64,000 nt of DNA, from assembly GCA_028278625.1 (NCBI GenBank), contig JANQDY010000272.1, positions 1-64,000 on the forward strand, read 5' to 3'. The stretch is from Thermodesulfobacteriota bacterium. Its GTDB lineage: Bacteria > Desulfobacterota > DSM-4660 > Desulfatiglandales > Desulfatiglandaceae. The position numbers and the translations under genes were made by a program. Each line of letters begins with the position of its first letter. Position 1 is the first letter of the stretch. Below the pieces are notes generated by a model that was not told the DNA's origin, searched no databases, and was given only the letters and a program-made list of their open reading frames with translations. This document shows positions 46,051-55,428 of this stretch, piece by piece.

Positions 46051-46614
46051 ATGCGTCTCTATGTGGGGCTTGTCCATTTTCCCGTTTACAACAAACATGG
46101 GGAGACAATCGCTTCGGCCATAACGCCTCTGGACATTCATGATTTCGCCCGGCTCGGAAAAACCTATGATGTTAGCGGGTTTTTTGTGATTACGCCCCTT
46201 GAGGATCAGCAGGCCCTGGTGTATCGAATTCTGCGCCACTGGACCCGTGGGTATGGCGCAACGTACAACCGGCACCGTAAAGAGGCCATGGACCTGGTCA
46301 GTGTAACGCCGTCGCTGGAGGCGGCCCTCGAGAATGTATTGAAGAAGGAAGGGGAGGAACCCAGGATCGTCGCCACGGATGCGGTTTTGCAGGAAGACCG
46401 CCCCATCGGTTACGGACCGTTGCGTCACCTGATTCTATCAAATGAACTGATTTTGCTGCTGTTTGGAACCGCATGGGGGCTCCACACTGAACTCCTCGGA
46501 AAAGCAGACAGCGTGCTGGAGCCCATTTTTGGAAGATCCCGTTACAATCACCTTTCCGTAAGAACGGCGGCGGCCATTATCATGGATCGCCTGGTCGGGG
46601 GGTCCAGCAGTTGA
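46051..46614 (+). CDS. SPOUT-like RNA methyltransferase (Methyltrn_RNA family)
   Basis: A 187-residue protein of a SAM-dependent RNA methyltransferase family found next to trmD in Desulfobacterota and some other phyla. It begins LYVGLVHFPVYNKHGE and has a knot-like SAM region PLRHLILSNELILLLFGTAWGL. The middle segment RHWTRGYGATYNRHRKEAM is probably RNA-contacting. The target nucleotide is unknown. The position between trmD and rplS supports a tRNA or rRNA target. Confidence 0.82.
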   Translation: MRLYVGLVHFPVYNKHGETIASAITPLDIHDFARLGKTYDVSGFFVITPLEDQQALVYRILRHWTRGYGATYNRHRKEAMDLVSVTPSLEAALENVLKKEGEEPRIVATDAVLQEDRPIGYGPLRHLILSNELILLLFGTAWGLHTELLGKADSVLEPIFGRSRYNHLSVRTAAAIIMDRLVGGSSS

Positions 46615-46686
46615 TGAAAAACCGTATTTTTTGAAGGGGCCGTTTTGAGATTGGCCCGGGAATAACGAAAGAGGCAGGAGAAAAAA

Positions 46687-47031
46687 ATGAATGTTGTAGA
46701 AATGCTCGAGATGGAGCAGATGCGCGGCGACATCCCCGAATTCAAGCCCGGAGACACCGTTAAGGTCCATGCCAGGATCAAGGAGGGCGAGAAAGAGCGC
46801 GTCCAGGTGTTTCAAGGCGTTGTCATCAGAAAACGAAATGGCAGAACCGGCGCCACATTTACGGTGAGGAAGGTTTCCTATGGTATCGGTGTGGAACGTA
46901 TTTTTCCCTTTCACTCTCCTAACATCGATAAGGTTGAAGTGGTGACGAGGGGAAAGGTCAGAAGGTCACGGCTCTATTATCTCAGAAGTCGGCGGGGCAA
47001 GGCTGCCAGAATCAAGGAAAAGAGATACTAA
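46687..47031 (+). CDS. rplS: 50S ribosomal protein L19
   Basis: A 114-residue L19 at the 30S-50S interface. Diagnostic segments are [25 protein letters not shown] and [26 protein letters not shown] precedes the ATG. It is the last ribosomal protein gene of the cluster. Confidence 0.97.
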   Translation: MNVVEMLEMEQMRGDIPEFKPGDTVKVHARIKEGEKERVQVFQGVVIRKRNGRTGATFTVRKVSYGIGVERIFPFHSPNIDKVEVVTRGKVRRSRLYYLRSRRGKAARIKEKRY

Positions 47032-47090
47032 TATCCTTTTTGCGGACCAGGGGACTCCAATAATGATGCCTGTCTGCGAGACTTCGGCAA

Positions 47091-47792
47091 GTGCGTCGGC
47101 CTTATAACCTGAACCTGTTTCCCAATGAATTATGCCAAAGGCCACCGGACCCATTTTACCACGAAAACCTGGCACGGAAAGCGGGTTACCGACTGATTGC
47201 CGGCGTTGACGAGGCGGGGAGGGGGCCTCTGGCCGGACCCGTGGTGGCCGCGGCGGTGATGATTCCCGAGGGGACTCCATTTTCCGGAATTACGGATTCA
47301 AAAAAGATGACTGCCGGTGCCAGGTTGGAAGCGTTCCGAGCAATCAGGGCCGGCGCTTTGACGTTTGGTATCGGTGTAGCGTCCGTCTCCCATATTGAGA
47401 CATTCAATATTCTGAACGCTTCCCTGAAAGCCATGCTGCGTGCCATCCGGATGCTGGATCCGCAACCGGAAATGATCCTTGTAGACGGTATTCACAAAGT
47501 CCCCACACCCACCCGGCAGAAATGTCTGAAGAAAGGGGACCAGGTCTCAAGAAGCATTTCGGCGGCGTCGGTACTCGCCAAGGTGTATCGGGACCGGATC
47601 ATGGCTGCTTACCACGAGATGTACCCCGAATACGATTTTCTAAAGAACAAGGGTTACGGAACACGGAAACATCTGGCGGCGTTAAAAGCTCACGGACCCT
47701 GTCCGGTCCATCGCCGCACATTCAAAGGAGTCGCATCGGGTGACCCGGGAAAGGCTCGAACTGGGGAAGCAGGGCGAAGCCTTGGCGCTTGA
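47091..47792 (+). CDS. rnhB: Ribonuclease HII
   Basis: A 233-residue enzyme that removes ribonucleotides from DNA and degrades RNA in hybrids. The active-site motif VDEAGRGPLAGPV begins at residue 39 (Asp40, Glu41), and the further acidic residues are in LVDGIHKV and in the SVLAKVYRD segment. The start is a GTG. The 3' end overlaps the yraN-like gene by 53 nt. Confidence 0.95.
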   Translation: MRRPYNLNLFPNELCQRPPDPFYHENLARKAGYRLIAGVDEAGRGPLAGPVVAAAVMIPEGTPFSGITDSKKMTAGARLEAFRAIRAGALTFGIGVASVSHIETFNILNASLKAMLRAIRMLDPQPEMILVDGIHKVPTPTRQKCLKKGDQVSRSISAASVLAKVYRDRIMAAYHEMYPEYDFLKNKGYGTRKHLAALKAHGPCPVHRRTFKGVASGDPGKARTGEAGRSLGA

Positions 47793-48111
47793 AGAAATCA
47801 GGCGTCTGGGCTACCGAAACATTCGGAAGAACTATCGTTGCCCTTTGGGTGAAGTGGATTTGGTGGCCAATGATGGGGATGTTTTGGTGTTCATTGAGAT
47901 AAAGACGAGAAAAGGGCGGTCCCTGGGATATGCAAAGGAGGCTGTTACCCCGAGGAAACAAAAACAGCTGTCAAAAGTGGCGCTCACTTACATGAAAACC
48001 AACAACTGCACTGATGTAAGTGCCCGATTTGATGTGGTGGCAGTGACGGTGGGGGACGGTGCCCCTCGCATTGAAGTGGTCAAAAACGCGTTTGAATTGG
48101 CTTATGGATAA
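47740..48111 (+). CDS. yraN: YraN/UPF0102 family nuclease-fold protein
   Basis: A 123-residue protein with the restriction-endonuclease-like fold of UPF0102. The core GEVDLVANDGDVLVFIEIKTRKG carries the D-ExK pattern. It starts at a GTG within the end of rnhB, a conserved neighbour of this family. It probably binds or cuts DNA or RNA, but no activity is firmly established. Confidence 0.9.
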   Translation: MTRERLELGKQGEALALEEIRRLGYRNIRKNYRCPLGEVDLVANDGDVLVFIEIKTRKGRSLGYAKEAVTPRKQKQLSKVALTYMKTNNCTDVSARFDVVAVTVGDGAPRIEVVKNAFELAYG

Positions 48112-48985
48112 AGCGCCCGGATCATCGGCCAAGGGAAAGGGCCTTTTGTATGTGGTGGCAACGCCCATCGGCAATCTGGAGGATATTACGCTTAGGGCTT
48201 TAAGGGTTTTGAAGGACGTTGATCTGATACTGGCCGAAAATCAAAACCGCACGAAACGTCTATGCGATCACCACGGCATCAAGACAAAGATCGCCACATA
48301 TAATCAACATTCCCGGAAAAGCCGAACTGAAAGGCATGTTTCCCAGCTTAACGCGGGAATGAACCTGGCCCTTGTCTCTGATGCGGGAACACCCGGTATT
48401 TCGGATCCGGGAATTGGGCTTGTCAGCGCCGCCGTTTTGGAACAAATCCCCACGGTCCCGATTCCGGGGCCGTGTGCCGCGGTAACGGCTCTTTCGGTCT
48501 GTGGGTTTTCATTGAGTGCATTTCTCTTCCTGGGATTCTTGTCGAACCACCCTGGGAAAAGGAAAAATCAATTGAAGGGTCTTGCTTCTGAAAAGCGGAC
48601 CATGATCTTCTATGAATCCCCTCACCGAATCAAAGGGACGTTAAGGGATATGGCTGTTGTTTTTGCCTCCAGGCAAATGATGCTTCACCGTGAAATGACC
48701 AAGATGTTTGAACAGATTCTGCGCGGAACACCCGGTGATCTGCTGGAGCGGCTAACTCCCGAGAATACCAGGGGGGAATTCACCCTGGTGGTTTCCGGGA
48801 AAGGTGTTGAAAACGATTCGGAAGGATTGAGCCAGCACATTTTGGATGAGATCGAGCACCGTCTCAAAGAGAATGGCACGAGTGTCAGGGATATTGCGAC
48901 CGGCATTGCCGAAAAAGAGCGCCTGACCTATCGAAAGGTATATAAGGCGTGTATTGCCCTAAAAGAGACCCCAAAGGATTCTTGA
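48104..48985 (+). CDS. rsmI: 16S rRNA (cytidine-1402-2'-O)-methyltransferase
   Basis: A 293-residue tetrapyrrole-methylase-fold enzyme that methylates C1402 of 16S rRNA. Diagnostic segments are LYVVATPIGNLEDITLRAL, LVSDAGTPGISDPG, PIPGPCAAVTALSVCG and FYESPHRI. The ATG at 48104 overlaps the yraN-like stop by 8 nt; a longer in-frame start at 48059 has no family support. Confidence 0.95.
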   Translation: MDKAPGSSAKGKGLLYVVATPIGNLEDITLRALRVLKDVDLILAENQNRTKRLCDHHGIKTKIATYNQHSRKSRTERHVSQLNAGMNLALVSDAGTPGISDPGIGLVSAAVLEQIPTVPIPGPCAAVTALSVCGFSLSAFLFLGFLSNHPGKRKNQLKGLASEKRTMIFYESPHRIKGTLRDMAVVFASRQMMLHREMTKMFEQILRGTPGDLLERLTPENTRGEFTLVVSGKGVENDSEGLSQHILDEIEHRLKENGTSVRDIATGIAEKERLTYRKVYKACIALKETPKDS

Positions 48986-48988
48986 TCA

Positions 48989-49261
48989 ATGGAGATGGTC
49001 AGACGGCTCAAAATCCTTAACAGCCTTGGGCTTCACGCACGCGCGGCGGCGAAGATCGTTGAACTGGCCGAACGCTACCAGTCACAACTGTTTTTTGAGA
49101 AAGACGGGCGTCGGGTGGACGGGTCCAATATCCTTTCGATCCTCACATTGGCCTGTCCCAGGGACACTGAGGTGGAAGCGCGAATTATCGGGGAAGACGC
49201 CAATGAGCTCATGAGGGAAATAGATGCGCTGTTTCAGGGGAAATTCGGGGAAAACCAATGA
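48989..49261 (+). CDS. ptsH: HPr phosphocarrier protein
   Basis: A 90-residue PTS phosphocarrier. The active His16 is in GLHARAA and Ser46 in DGSNILSIL is at the regulatory position used by HPr kinase. It overlaps ptsI by 4 nt (ATGA). No sugar-specific EII gene is nearby, so a regulatory role is as likely as sugar uptake. Confidence 0.95.
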   Translation: MEMVRRLKILNSLGLHARAAAKIVELAERYQSQLFFEKDGRRVDGSNILSILTLACPRDTEVEARIIGEDANELMREIDALFQGKFGENQ

Positions 49262-51036
49262 ATAAAGAAGCGGTTGCCGGTGAAAAATCTTTGAAAGGTA
49301 TCGCCGTTTATCCGGGAATTGTCATCGGCAAGGCCCATCTTGTAGACCGAAGTAAAGTCAAGATTGTCTATCAGTATCTGGTCAACACGGAAAACCTCAA
49401 CGATGAGGTGGAGCGTTTTGAGGAGGCGCTTCGGGTTGTTGAAGAGGAGATGCTGTCCATTAAGAACGGAATGGCTGAGAAATTGAACGATCTCTCCTTT
49501 ATTCTCGACAGCCATTTGATGATCCTTAAGGACAGTATGCTCAAGGATTCAACCATTCGCACAATCCGCGACGAAAAAATCAACGCTGAATGGGCTCTCA
49601 AGAAATCCCTTGAAAAGATCCGGAAGGTTTTTGATCAGATCGATGATGAATATATCAGCAACCGGATCAGTGATGTTGAAAACGTCACTGAAAGGATTCT
49701 GAGGAAACTCAGCGGGAAACCCCATCAAAGCCTTTCGGAAATCGACAAACGGGTCATCATCGTGGCTCACGACCTCTCTCCGGCAGATACCACGGAACTG
49801 AATATCGGAAGGGTCATGGGTTTCATTACCGATGTGGGGGGGCGGACCTCACATACGGCCATTATGGCCCAGGCCCTTGAAATACCGGCGGTTGTGGGCC
49901 TCGAGAGCGCCACCGACGCGGTGGCTGACGGCGATCTCCTGATCGTGGACGGCAGCACGGGTGTGGTGGTTGTCAACCCCGACGATAGCGCCATTATCTA
50001 CTATCAGGAGAAAAAGCTTCAGCTGGAGGATTATCGTTCCAGCATTGCCAGGCAGAGCCATCTGCCGGCGGTGACGCCCGACGGCCAACGGATTTCCATC
50101 ACGGCAAATATCGAATTCCTGGAAGAAGTGACTGCCGTGCGCGATTACGGGGGAGAGGGTATCGGGTTATATCGAACGGAGTTCCTTTATTTGAGAAGCA
50201 AGGGTTTTCCGAAGGAGGAAGAGCTTTTCGAGGATTACCGTGACGTGGCTGAACTCATGTCACCTGAACCGGTGAACATCCGAACCCTCGATATCGGTGG
50301 CGACAAATTCGTTTCAAAGCTCGACATCTCTAAAGAGATGAATCCGGCACTGGGACTTCGAGCCATTCGCTTCTGTTTGAAACAGCCTGAAATTTTCAAA
50401 ACGCAGCTCCGTGCCATTCTTAGGGCCAGTGTGCATGGCCATGTCCGCCTGATCTTCCCTATGATATCGGGACTTCAGGAACTGCTGGACGCAAAAAAAA
50501 TCCTGGGTGATGTCAAAGAGGAATTGGATCAAGAGAAGATTCCCTACAATGACAAAATAAAAGTGGGGATTATGGTGGAAGTACCCTCAGCGGTGGTTAT
50601 GGCGGAAGTCCTTGCTAAACACGTGGATTTTTTCAGCATCGGCACCAATGATCTGACGCAATACTCTCTGGCCATTGACAGGGTCAACGAATATGTGGCA
50701 CACATGTATCAGCCTTTTGATCCCGCGCTCATCCGTATGATCGAAAAGGTTGTTAATGCCGGCAGGCAAGAGGGCATTTGCGTAAACCTCTGTGGTGAGA
50801 TGGCGGGTGATCCTTTGTGTGTTCCGATCCTGTTGGGTTTGGGGCTTGAAGCTTTCAGCATGAACGCCAGATCCATTCCCCTGATCAAGAAAATGGTACG
50901 GGCCATGCCCATCACCCAGGCACGGGACGATTTAAGGAAAATCATGGAACTGCACACCGCCGAAGCGGTTCAGCAATACCTGTTGGAGCGTACCGGCGGG
51001 ATGTTTCCGGAGTTGAGAGAAAAGGGGTACCTGTAA
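49258..51036 (+). CDS. ptsI: PEP-protein phosphotransferase (PTS enzyme I)
   Basis: A 592-residue enzyme I that passes phosphate from PEP to HPr. The phospho-His199 is in GGRTSHTAIMAQ, the PEP-binding loop is GIGLYRTEFLYL, and the catalytic Cys is in CVNLCGEMAGDP. The length and domain order are canonical. It overlaps ptsH by 4 nt and is followed by smpB after 17 nt. Confidence 0.96.
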   Translation: MNKEAVAGEKSLKGIAVYPGIVIGKAHLVDRSKVKIVYQYLVNTENLNDEVERFEEALRVVEEEMLSIKNGMAEKLNDLSFILDSHLMILKDSMLKDSTIRTIRDEKINAEWALKKSLEKIRKVFDQIDDEYISNRISDVENVTERILRKLSGKPHQSLSEIDKRVIIVAHDLSPADTTELNIGRVMGFITDVGGRTSHTAIMAQALEIPAVVGLESATDAVADGDLLIVDGSTGVVVVNPDDSAIIYYQEKKLQLEDYRSSIARQSHLPAVTPDGQRISITANIEFLEEVTAVRDYGGEGIGLYRTEFLYLRSKGFPKEEELFEDYRDVAELMSPEPVNIRTLDIGGDKFVSKLDISKEMNPALGLRAIRFCLKQPEIFKTQLRAILRASVHGHVRLIFPMISGLQELLDAKKILGDVKEELDQEKIPYNDKIKVGIMVEVPSAVVMAEVLAKHVDFFSIGTNDLTQYSLAIDRVNEYVAHMYQPFDPALIRMIEKVVNAGRQEGICVNLCGEMAGDPLCVPILLGLGLEAFSMNARSIPLIKKMVRAMPITQARDDLRKIMELHTAEAVQQYLLERTGGMFPELREKGYL

Positions 51037-51053
51037 AGGGAACCGAATTAAAT

Positions 51054-51503
51054 ATGAAAATCGTTTGTCAGAACAAAAAGGCGCGCCATGAATACTTCCT
51101 GGATGAGTTCATGGAAGCGGGGCTGGTGCTTCTGGGCGCTGAAGTTAAATCCCTTCGAGAAGGACGGGCCAGTCTGGTGGACAGCTATGCAAGGGTGAAA
51201 AAGGGAGAGGTCTTTCTCCATAACATGCACATTACCCCTTACCCCTTTGCCCACCATGTGGAACTGGATCCCATGCGGAAACGAAAACTTCTTTTGAACA
51301 AACGGGAGATCAAACGGCTCATCGGTAAGACGGAACAGAGAGGCTATTCATTGATTCCTACAAAGGTCTATTTCACCCGCGGCAAAGCCAAAGTTGAGAT
51401 CGCCTTGGCAAAAGGGAAGAAGAAACACGACAAAAGAAGCGCTTTGAAAGAAAGAGAGTTGAAACGGGAAATGGATCAGGCGCGAAAAAGAGGGGAATAT
51501 TGA
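51054..51503 (+). CDS. smpB: SsrA-binding protein SmpB
   Basis: A 149-residue OB-fold protein that binds tmRNA and delivers it to stalled ribosomes. It has the family start KARHEYFLDEFMEAGLVLLGAEVKS in overlapping form, LHNMHITPY, and the basic C-terminal tail KGKKKHDKRSALKERE that occupies the mRNA channel. It is directly upstream of ssrA, its partner RNA. Confidence 0.97.
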   Translation: MKIVCQNKKARHEYFLDEFMEAGLVLLGAEVKSLREGRASLVDSYARVKKGEVFLHNMHITPYPFAHHVELDPMRKRKLLLNKREIKRLIGKTEQRGYSLIPTKVYFTRGKAKVEIALAKGKKKHDKRSALKERELKREMDQARKRGEY

Positions 51504-51583
51504 CTTTTTTTCGGGCAGTGGTTAACATTAAACCGTTGTTAAAAAAACAGGACTTTCCGACCCATCAGCAAAATTCAAAGAGA

Positions 51584-51939
51584 GGGGGCGAAACGGTTTC
51601 GACGGGGATAGTTGAAGCTTGGATTGCATACCGAGGTTCCGACTGCTCGTAAAACGGTTGGGCGAAACACAAACGCAGACGACTATGCGTATGCTCTAGC
51701 CGCATAAATGGCTAGCGTCTTCCCGGCCTTTGCCTGCGTGGCCGGAAAAAGGCGTCGACTAGCGGGCTAGCCGATTCATTTGACCTGTGGAATGTTGAGG
51801 CGAATACCAACACGGGTTAGCCTTTGAGCGAGCTTGTTCAGTTGCAACCCCAAAGGCGAATACTCTTAACTGAACTACGTATGTAGATGTCTAAGTGGAA
51901 TATTTTCGGACGCGGGTTCGACTCCCGCCGCCTCCACCA
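51584..51939 (+). ncRNA. ssrA: tmRNA (SsrA)
   Basis: A one-piece tmRNA of 356 nt. The 5' end GGGGGCGAAA pairs with the 3' CGCCTCC of the acceptor stem (one G-U pair), and the T-arm GGTTCGACTCC and encoded CCA at 51937-51939 are present. The tag reading frame runs from a GCA resume codon at 51675 to TAA at 51705-51707 and reads ADDYAYALAA, ending in the usual protease signal. Its 3' end is the insertion point of the mobile element. Confidence 0.96.
51913..51939 (+). other. Probable attL at the 3' end of ssrA
   Basis: The T-arm and acceptor end of ssrA abut, at 88 nt, a tyrosine integrase gene that reads toward it. This arrangement is a standard attachment site: the element restores a complete tmRNA 3' end on insertion. 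The short AT-rich stretch 51940-52026 would be element DNA. No second copy of the ssrA 3' end lies in the window, so the core length cannot be measured. Confidence 0.65.
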
Positions 51940-52026
51940 TCTAAAAAAATAATAAAATCAATAATTTAACCACTTAGGGCAACCTCGAAATAGGCCATTG
52001 TGCCCAAAATTGTGCCTATTTTGTGT

Positions 52027-53301
52027 TTAGACCGGTTGCCTTTTTTCATTTGCAGCCTCCAAATACTGCTTTTCAAACGCGGAACCGTCCTGCCGTGTAA
52101 GGTTGGGGATGTAGCGGCCGTAGGTTCTGTAGACCATGGAGGTGTCCACGTGTCCCAGGGTGCGGGCCACCCACTCCGGTGTCTCCCCTGCCGCCAATGC
52201 CCAGGATGCGAACGTATGCCGGGTTTCATACATGCGGCGGTACCGAATGTCCGTTTTCTTTAAGACCCTTGTCCACACCTCCCTGAGCTTATCTTGAAGT
52301 ATCGGTCTCCCTTCCGTGTTTATGAACACATAAGGACTATCGAAATGCTGGCTAAGCCCCCTTTGCTCCTTCAGGCACTCTTTCATGCCCGGCCGGATTC
52401 GGATACTCCGTCTGCTTTCTTCGGTCTTGAGATCAGTTTTTTCCCTGTTGCGCACCCGGCTCAATTCAATATGGACATACTCCTTATCTATGGCTTTCCA
52501 TTTGAGCGCGACCTGTTCCGAGGGCCTGAGACCTGTTTGAACAGCAAAACAAAAGTACGGTTTATACCAGGGAAGCATGTGCCTCATGACCGTTTCCCAC
52601 TCTTCGAAACTAAAGGGTAGAATCCTCATCTTTCTCACTTTTGGGAGTTTGAGCCTTGAAAAAGGATCTGGAAGATCGGTCCAGCCGTACTCATCGATCG
52701 CATCCCTTACAATGATTCGCAAAGGGATCATGACGTTCTGAATCGTCTTTGCGGAAATGGGCTGTCCGTATCGGTTCTTCTTGCTCTTGAGGTGCGCCAC
52801 GTATTTTTTCATCCCAACCTTTGAGCAGATTTCCCCAAAAGATGCCTTTCTAAAATAGGGGAGATGGTGTTGCTTTAAGACGGTGGTGTAGTCTTTGATT
52901 TGGCTGAAACTCATTCCTGGTTCCATTTCATTCCACCACTTTTCCAAGTATTCCCCAAACTGGACCTCTTCAGGACTTCTAACAACGTTTTTTCCCTCCA
53001 GCGTGGCAAAGTGTTCTTTCTTCTTGCTGTGAGGAAATCTCTCCGCAAAGTCAAACATGCCGTTTTCAATTTCGGCCACAACGAGATCCAGCTGCTTACG
53101 AACGATTTTCCGATTTTTCGCGGTATCTTTCAGGCCTGAAGGTTCGCGAACACGTTCATTCAGATACCGGAAGTCCACCCACAGTTTTCCTCTACGGCTG
53201 TAAACCCTCCCCCTTTTTCCCGCATTCAGCGGGCCGCGTTCTCTCTTTTTTTCTTCATCCTTGCGGTAACGGGATATTTGAACAACTTTAGACTGTCTCA
53301 T
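52027..53301 (-). CDS. Tyrosine site-specific integrase
   Basis: A 424-residue phage/ICE-type integrase. It has an N-terminal AP2-like arm-binding segment (GKRGRVYSRRGKLWVDF), a SAM-like core-binding domain, and the catalytic domain with TGLRPSEQVAL (Arg), the YETRHTFASW His-Arg box (HxxR is read here as RHTF), LGHVDTSMVYRTYGRY (His, nucleophile Tyr). The ATG at 53301 follows AAGGGAAG by 5 nt. It reads toward the tmRNA 3' end and should catalyse integration and excision of the element. Confidence 0.93.
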   Translation of the reverse strand: MRQSKVVQISRYRKDEEKKRERGPLNAGKRGRVYSRRGKLWVDFRYLNERVREPSGLKDTAKNRKIVRKQLDLVVAEIENGMFDFAERFPHSKKKEHFATLEGKNVVRSPEEVQFGEYLEKWWNEMEPGMSFSQIKDYTTVLKQHHLPYFRKASFGEICSKVGMKKYVAHLKSKKNRYGQPISAKTIQNVMIPLRIIVRDAIDEYGWTDLPDPFSRLKLPKVRKMRILPFSFEEWETVMRHMLPWYKPYFCFAVQTGLRPSEQVALKWKAIDKEYVHIELSRVRNREKTDLKTEESRRSIRIRPGMKECLKEQRGLSQHFDSPYVFINTEGRPILQDKLREVWTRVLKKTDIRYRRMYETRHTFASWALAAGETPEWVARTLGHVDTSMVYRTYGRYIPNLTRQDGSAFEKQYLEAANEKRQPV

Positions 53302-53404
53302 AAAAACTTCCCTTTCCGCTTTTCCAATCACCTCCCTTCCGTCTGGATATCACCACAGAAATGGCTACCATGAACCGGAAGAGGCGGTCAAACAAAAACT
53401 GGGA

Positions 53405-53632
53405 TTATATGTTTATCAGTCCTTTTGGGTAGTTGTCCGGTTGGGAGGAGTTGGTGGTGTCACGGTAGAGCCATTTTTGAACTTCGGTCCAAATGAACAG
53501 CAGTTTTCTGGATGTTGGCTTAAGATAGTGGATATTCTGTTTGAGTTCCTTTTTCCAAACAAGATTGCGGATGGTGCCGGGCGCCATTTTAATCCGTTCA
53601 CTGAGTTCTATGGTGGTGAGATACTCTTCCAT
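53405..53632 (-). CDS. Excisionase-like helix-turn-helix protein
   Basis: A 75-residue protein with a MerR/HTH_17-type winged helix: YLTTIELSERIKMAPGTIRNLVW, then a wing and KLLFIWTEVQKWLYR. Such small proteins next to an integrase usually act as directionality factor or regulator of excision. The ATG at 53632 is chosen because GAGGGG lies just upstream. It sits 104 nt upstream of the integrase. Confidence 0.8.
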   Translation of the reverse strand: MEEYLTTIELSERIKMAPGTIRNLVWKKELKQNIHYLKPTSRKLLFIWTEVQKWLYRDTTNSSQPDNYPKGLINI

Positions 53633-53658
53633 TTTGACCCCTCGCAAAAATACAGGCT

Positions 53659-54756
53659 TCACATTTCTCTTTCATTGAGGTGATTTTTTTCCGAAGACTG
53701 TGCGGTATTATGCCTATTCTGGTTTTTTACCGGACAGGATGTCGTGCAATAGATATTGATGGCTGCGCTGTTACAGCCGTACCCGGAATAGGTATGATCA
53801 TAGGCATATGCTGTTTGGGCGAGGATCTCCGATTCCCGAATGACCCCTTTCCCGTTGATGGGCCGGTTTTTAAGCGCCCAGGTCTTGAGGGAGACAACCG
53901 CTACGTCATATGGCAGCCCAAGCCTTTTGAGATGGACCGCCAGCCGGAAACATACGACCCGCTGAAATTGCGTAACGCCTTCCCGAAATATCCTGATGGC
54001 GCAGGGCGGCAGGCCGAAAGTGCCACTGCTGCGCGTTTTCAGGGAATGGGTAATCGGCTGTTGAAATTCTTCTACCCTTAAGTCGTTTGTTTCAATCACA
54101 TCGTCCAGGACCTGTTCCCCAATTTTTTCTACAGATTCAAGGAAGTCCCACTGATTCAGATAGGGATGGAAAGTCCGGGGATCTACGAATGCGGTTCTTC
54201 CTTTCGGTACGAGCGGGCCAAATAATGGGGCGTTAATGAAATTGCCAAATTGTTTGTCAATGCTGAGTTGGTTCTGCTTGGGAAAGATCTCCGTTTGCGG
54301 CTGTTCAATTTCTTCCAGAATGAATTGAACCACGCGTCTCGCTTTGAATGCCGGGACCATCCGCCGATCAAAGAATAGCCATACATGAAATCCCTTGGAC
54401 TTGCTTCGTTCAATGTAGGCTGAAATTCCAAAATGGTTTGCCCTGTTCACAAATTCCGATGGTCCGATTCTGTCTTGTGTATCAAAATCGACGGCAACGG
54501 CGCATATTCGGTCTTTTACCAGAAGATACACCCCAAAAGGCTGTTTTCCGGTCAGATGGGCCAGAATCACATGATTTGTCAGCGGTGCCTTTACCTGGCT
54601 GGCCCGGCCGGTTTTTCGATCGTATGTTCCGTAGACGTCTTTACGCCCGAAAAACAATGATCGAAAAATTGTGATCTTCTGGTCTGTGCTTCTTCTGATG
54701 ATACGACCCATTTCCTGAAACCACTCTCTATGAAAAAGCTTTTCAATCGGAAACAC
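53659..54756 (-). CDS. Archaeo-eukaryotic-type primase with C-terminal Cys cluster
   Basis: A 365-residue protein of the AEP superfamily, closest by eye to the primase domain of TOTE-type conflict systems. The metal motif is in CAVAVDFDTQD, the sxH motif in SKSKGFHVWLFFD, and the NQLSIDKQFGNFINAPLFG stretch is the conserved third region. A helical PriCT-like part follows. Near the C-terminus four residues in GCNSAAINIYCTTSCPV form a likely zinc or Fe-S site. The start is a GTG with AGGA upstream. It may prime replication of the excised element. No helicase gene is adjacent, unlike TOTE loci. Confidence 0.8.
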   Translation of the reverse strand: MFPIEKLFHREWFQEMGRIIRRSTDQKITIFRSLFFGRKDVYGTYDRKTGRASQVKAPLTNHVILAHLTGKQPFGVYLLVKDRICAVAVDFDTQDRIGPSEFVNRANHFGISAYIERSKSKGFHVWLFFDRRMVPAFKARRVVQFILEEIEQPQTEIFPKQNQLSIDKQFGNFINAPLFGPLVPKGRTAFVDPRTFHPYLNQWDFLESVEKIGEQVLDDVIETNDLRVEEFQQPITHSLKTRSSGTFGLPPCAIRIFREGVTQFQRVVCFRLAVHLKRLGLPYDVAVVSLKTWALKNRPINGKGVIRESEILAQTAYAYDHTYSGYGCNSAAINIYCTTSCPVKNQNRHNTAQSSEKNHLNEREM

Positions 54757-54804
54757 TTATATCGTTTTCCTAACCTGAAAAGCGGCAGGGCAAGGTCTGT
54801 CTTT

Positions 54805-55428
54805 TCAGTCGATCATAAAATAATCGACATGTGAGCGTCTTATCCTGTTAACGGTGTGATCGACAGCCTTTATCAGTTTGATTAAATGGGGTATGGCATC
54901 GGCCAAATAGGCAGGCTTGCATGAACGGATTGAGGATGGCAGGAGGCTCGCCCATTGATTCAATAAAATCTCTGCAATCAGGCATCTTGAGGACCAGTCA
55001 AGGAAATCTATGCGACTTCGGAATACCCACGCCTGATGGTTGTTTCTGAGTCTGTTGATGATAAACTCAGCCATTCGGGAAAGGACATTTGAAATGTCAT
55101 GTATCCCATGTGCCAATGCAGCATCATAGGCCGGACATTCTTCATTTCCATAGGCTTTTTCGATAATGCTGACGGCTTCCGCGCGAGCTTTGGAATGGGG
55201 CAGATCAATATGGACGCTTGGGCCTTTTATATGGAGCTTCAGAACAAAGGCTCCGATAACATCAAGAAAAATTTCATTGCTGAATCCGGTATTTTTATCA
55301 TATTGAAAATCGGCGAGAATTCGTTCCATAGGCTCATCGATGAAACTTTTCAGGTATTCCTCACTGGTCAGCTCAAAGACCTCCTTTAAAATTGCCTCTG
55401 CTTTCTCTCTTTTTTTAGAATTCCTCAT
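54805..55428 (-). CDS. Hypothetical protein of the element
   Basis: A 207-residue mainly helical protein with no family recognised. It has no signal peptide or membrane helix. The N-terminus is basic and charged, and the last 60 residues are helical with AYLADAIPHLIKLIKAVDH. It overlaps the transfer ATPase gene by 14 nt and so is probably made with it; a role in DNA processing or transfer is only guilt by association. Confidence 0.7.
   Translation of the reverse strand: MRNSKKREKAEAILKEVFELTSEEYLKSFIDEPMERILADFQYDKNTGFSNEIFLDVIGAFVLKLHIKGPSVHIDLPHSKARAEAVSIIEKAYGNEECPAYDAALAHGIHDISNVLSRMAEFIINRLRNNHQAWVFRSRIDFLDWSSRCLIAEILLNQWASLLPSSIRSCKPAYLADAIPHLIKLIKAVDHTVNRIRRSHVDYFMID

Noticed and set aside
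51940..52026. Intrinsic terminator right after ssrA
   Set aside because: The stretch is AT-rich but has no stable stem; it is probably element DNA next to attL.
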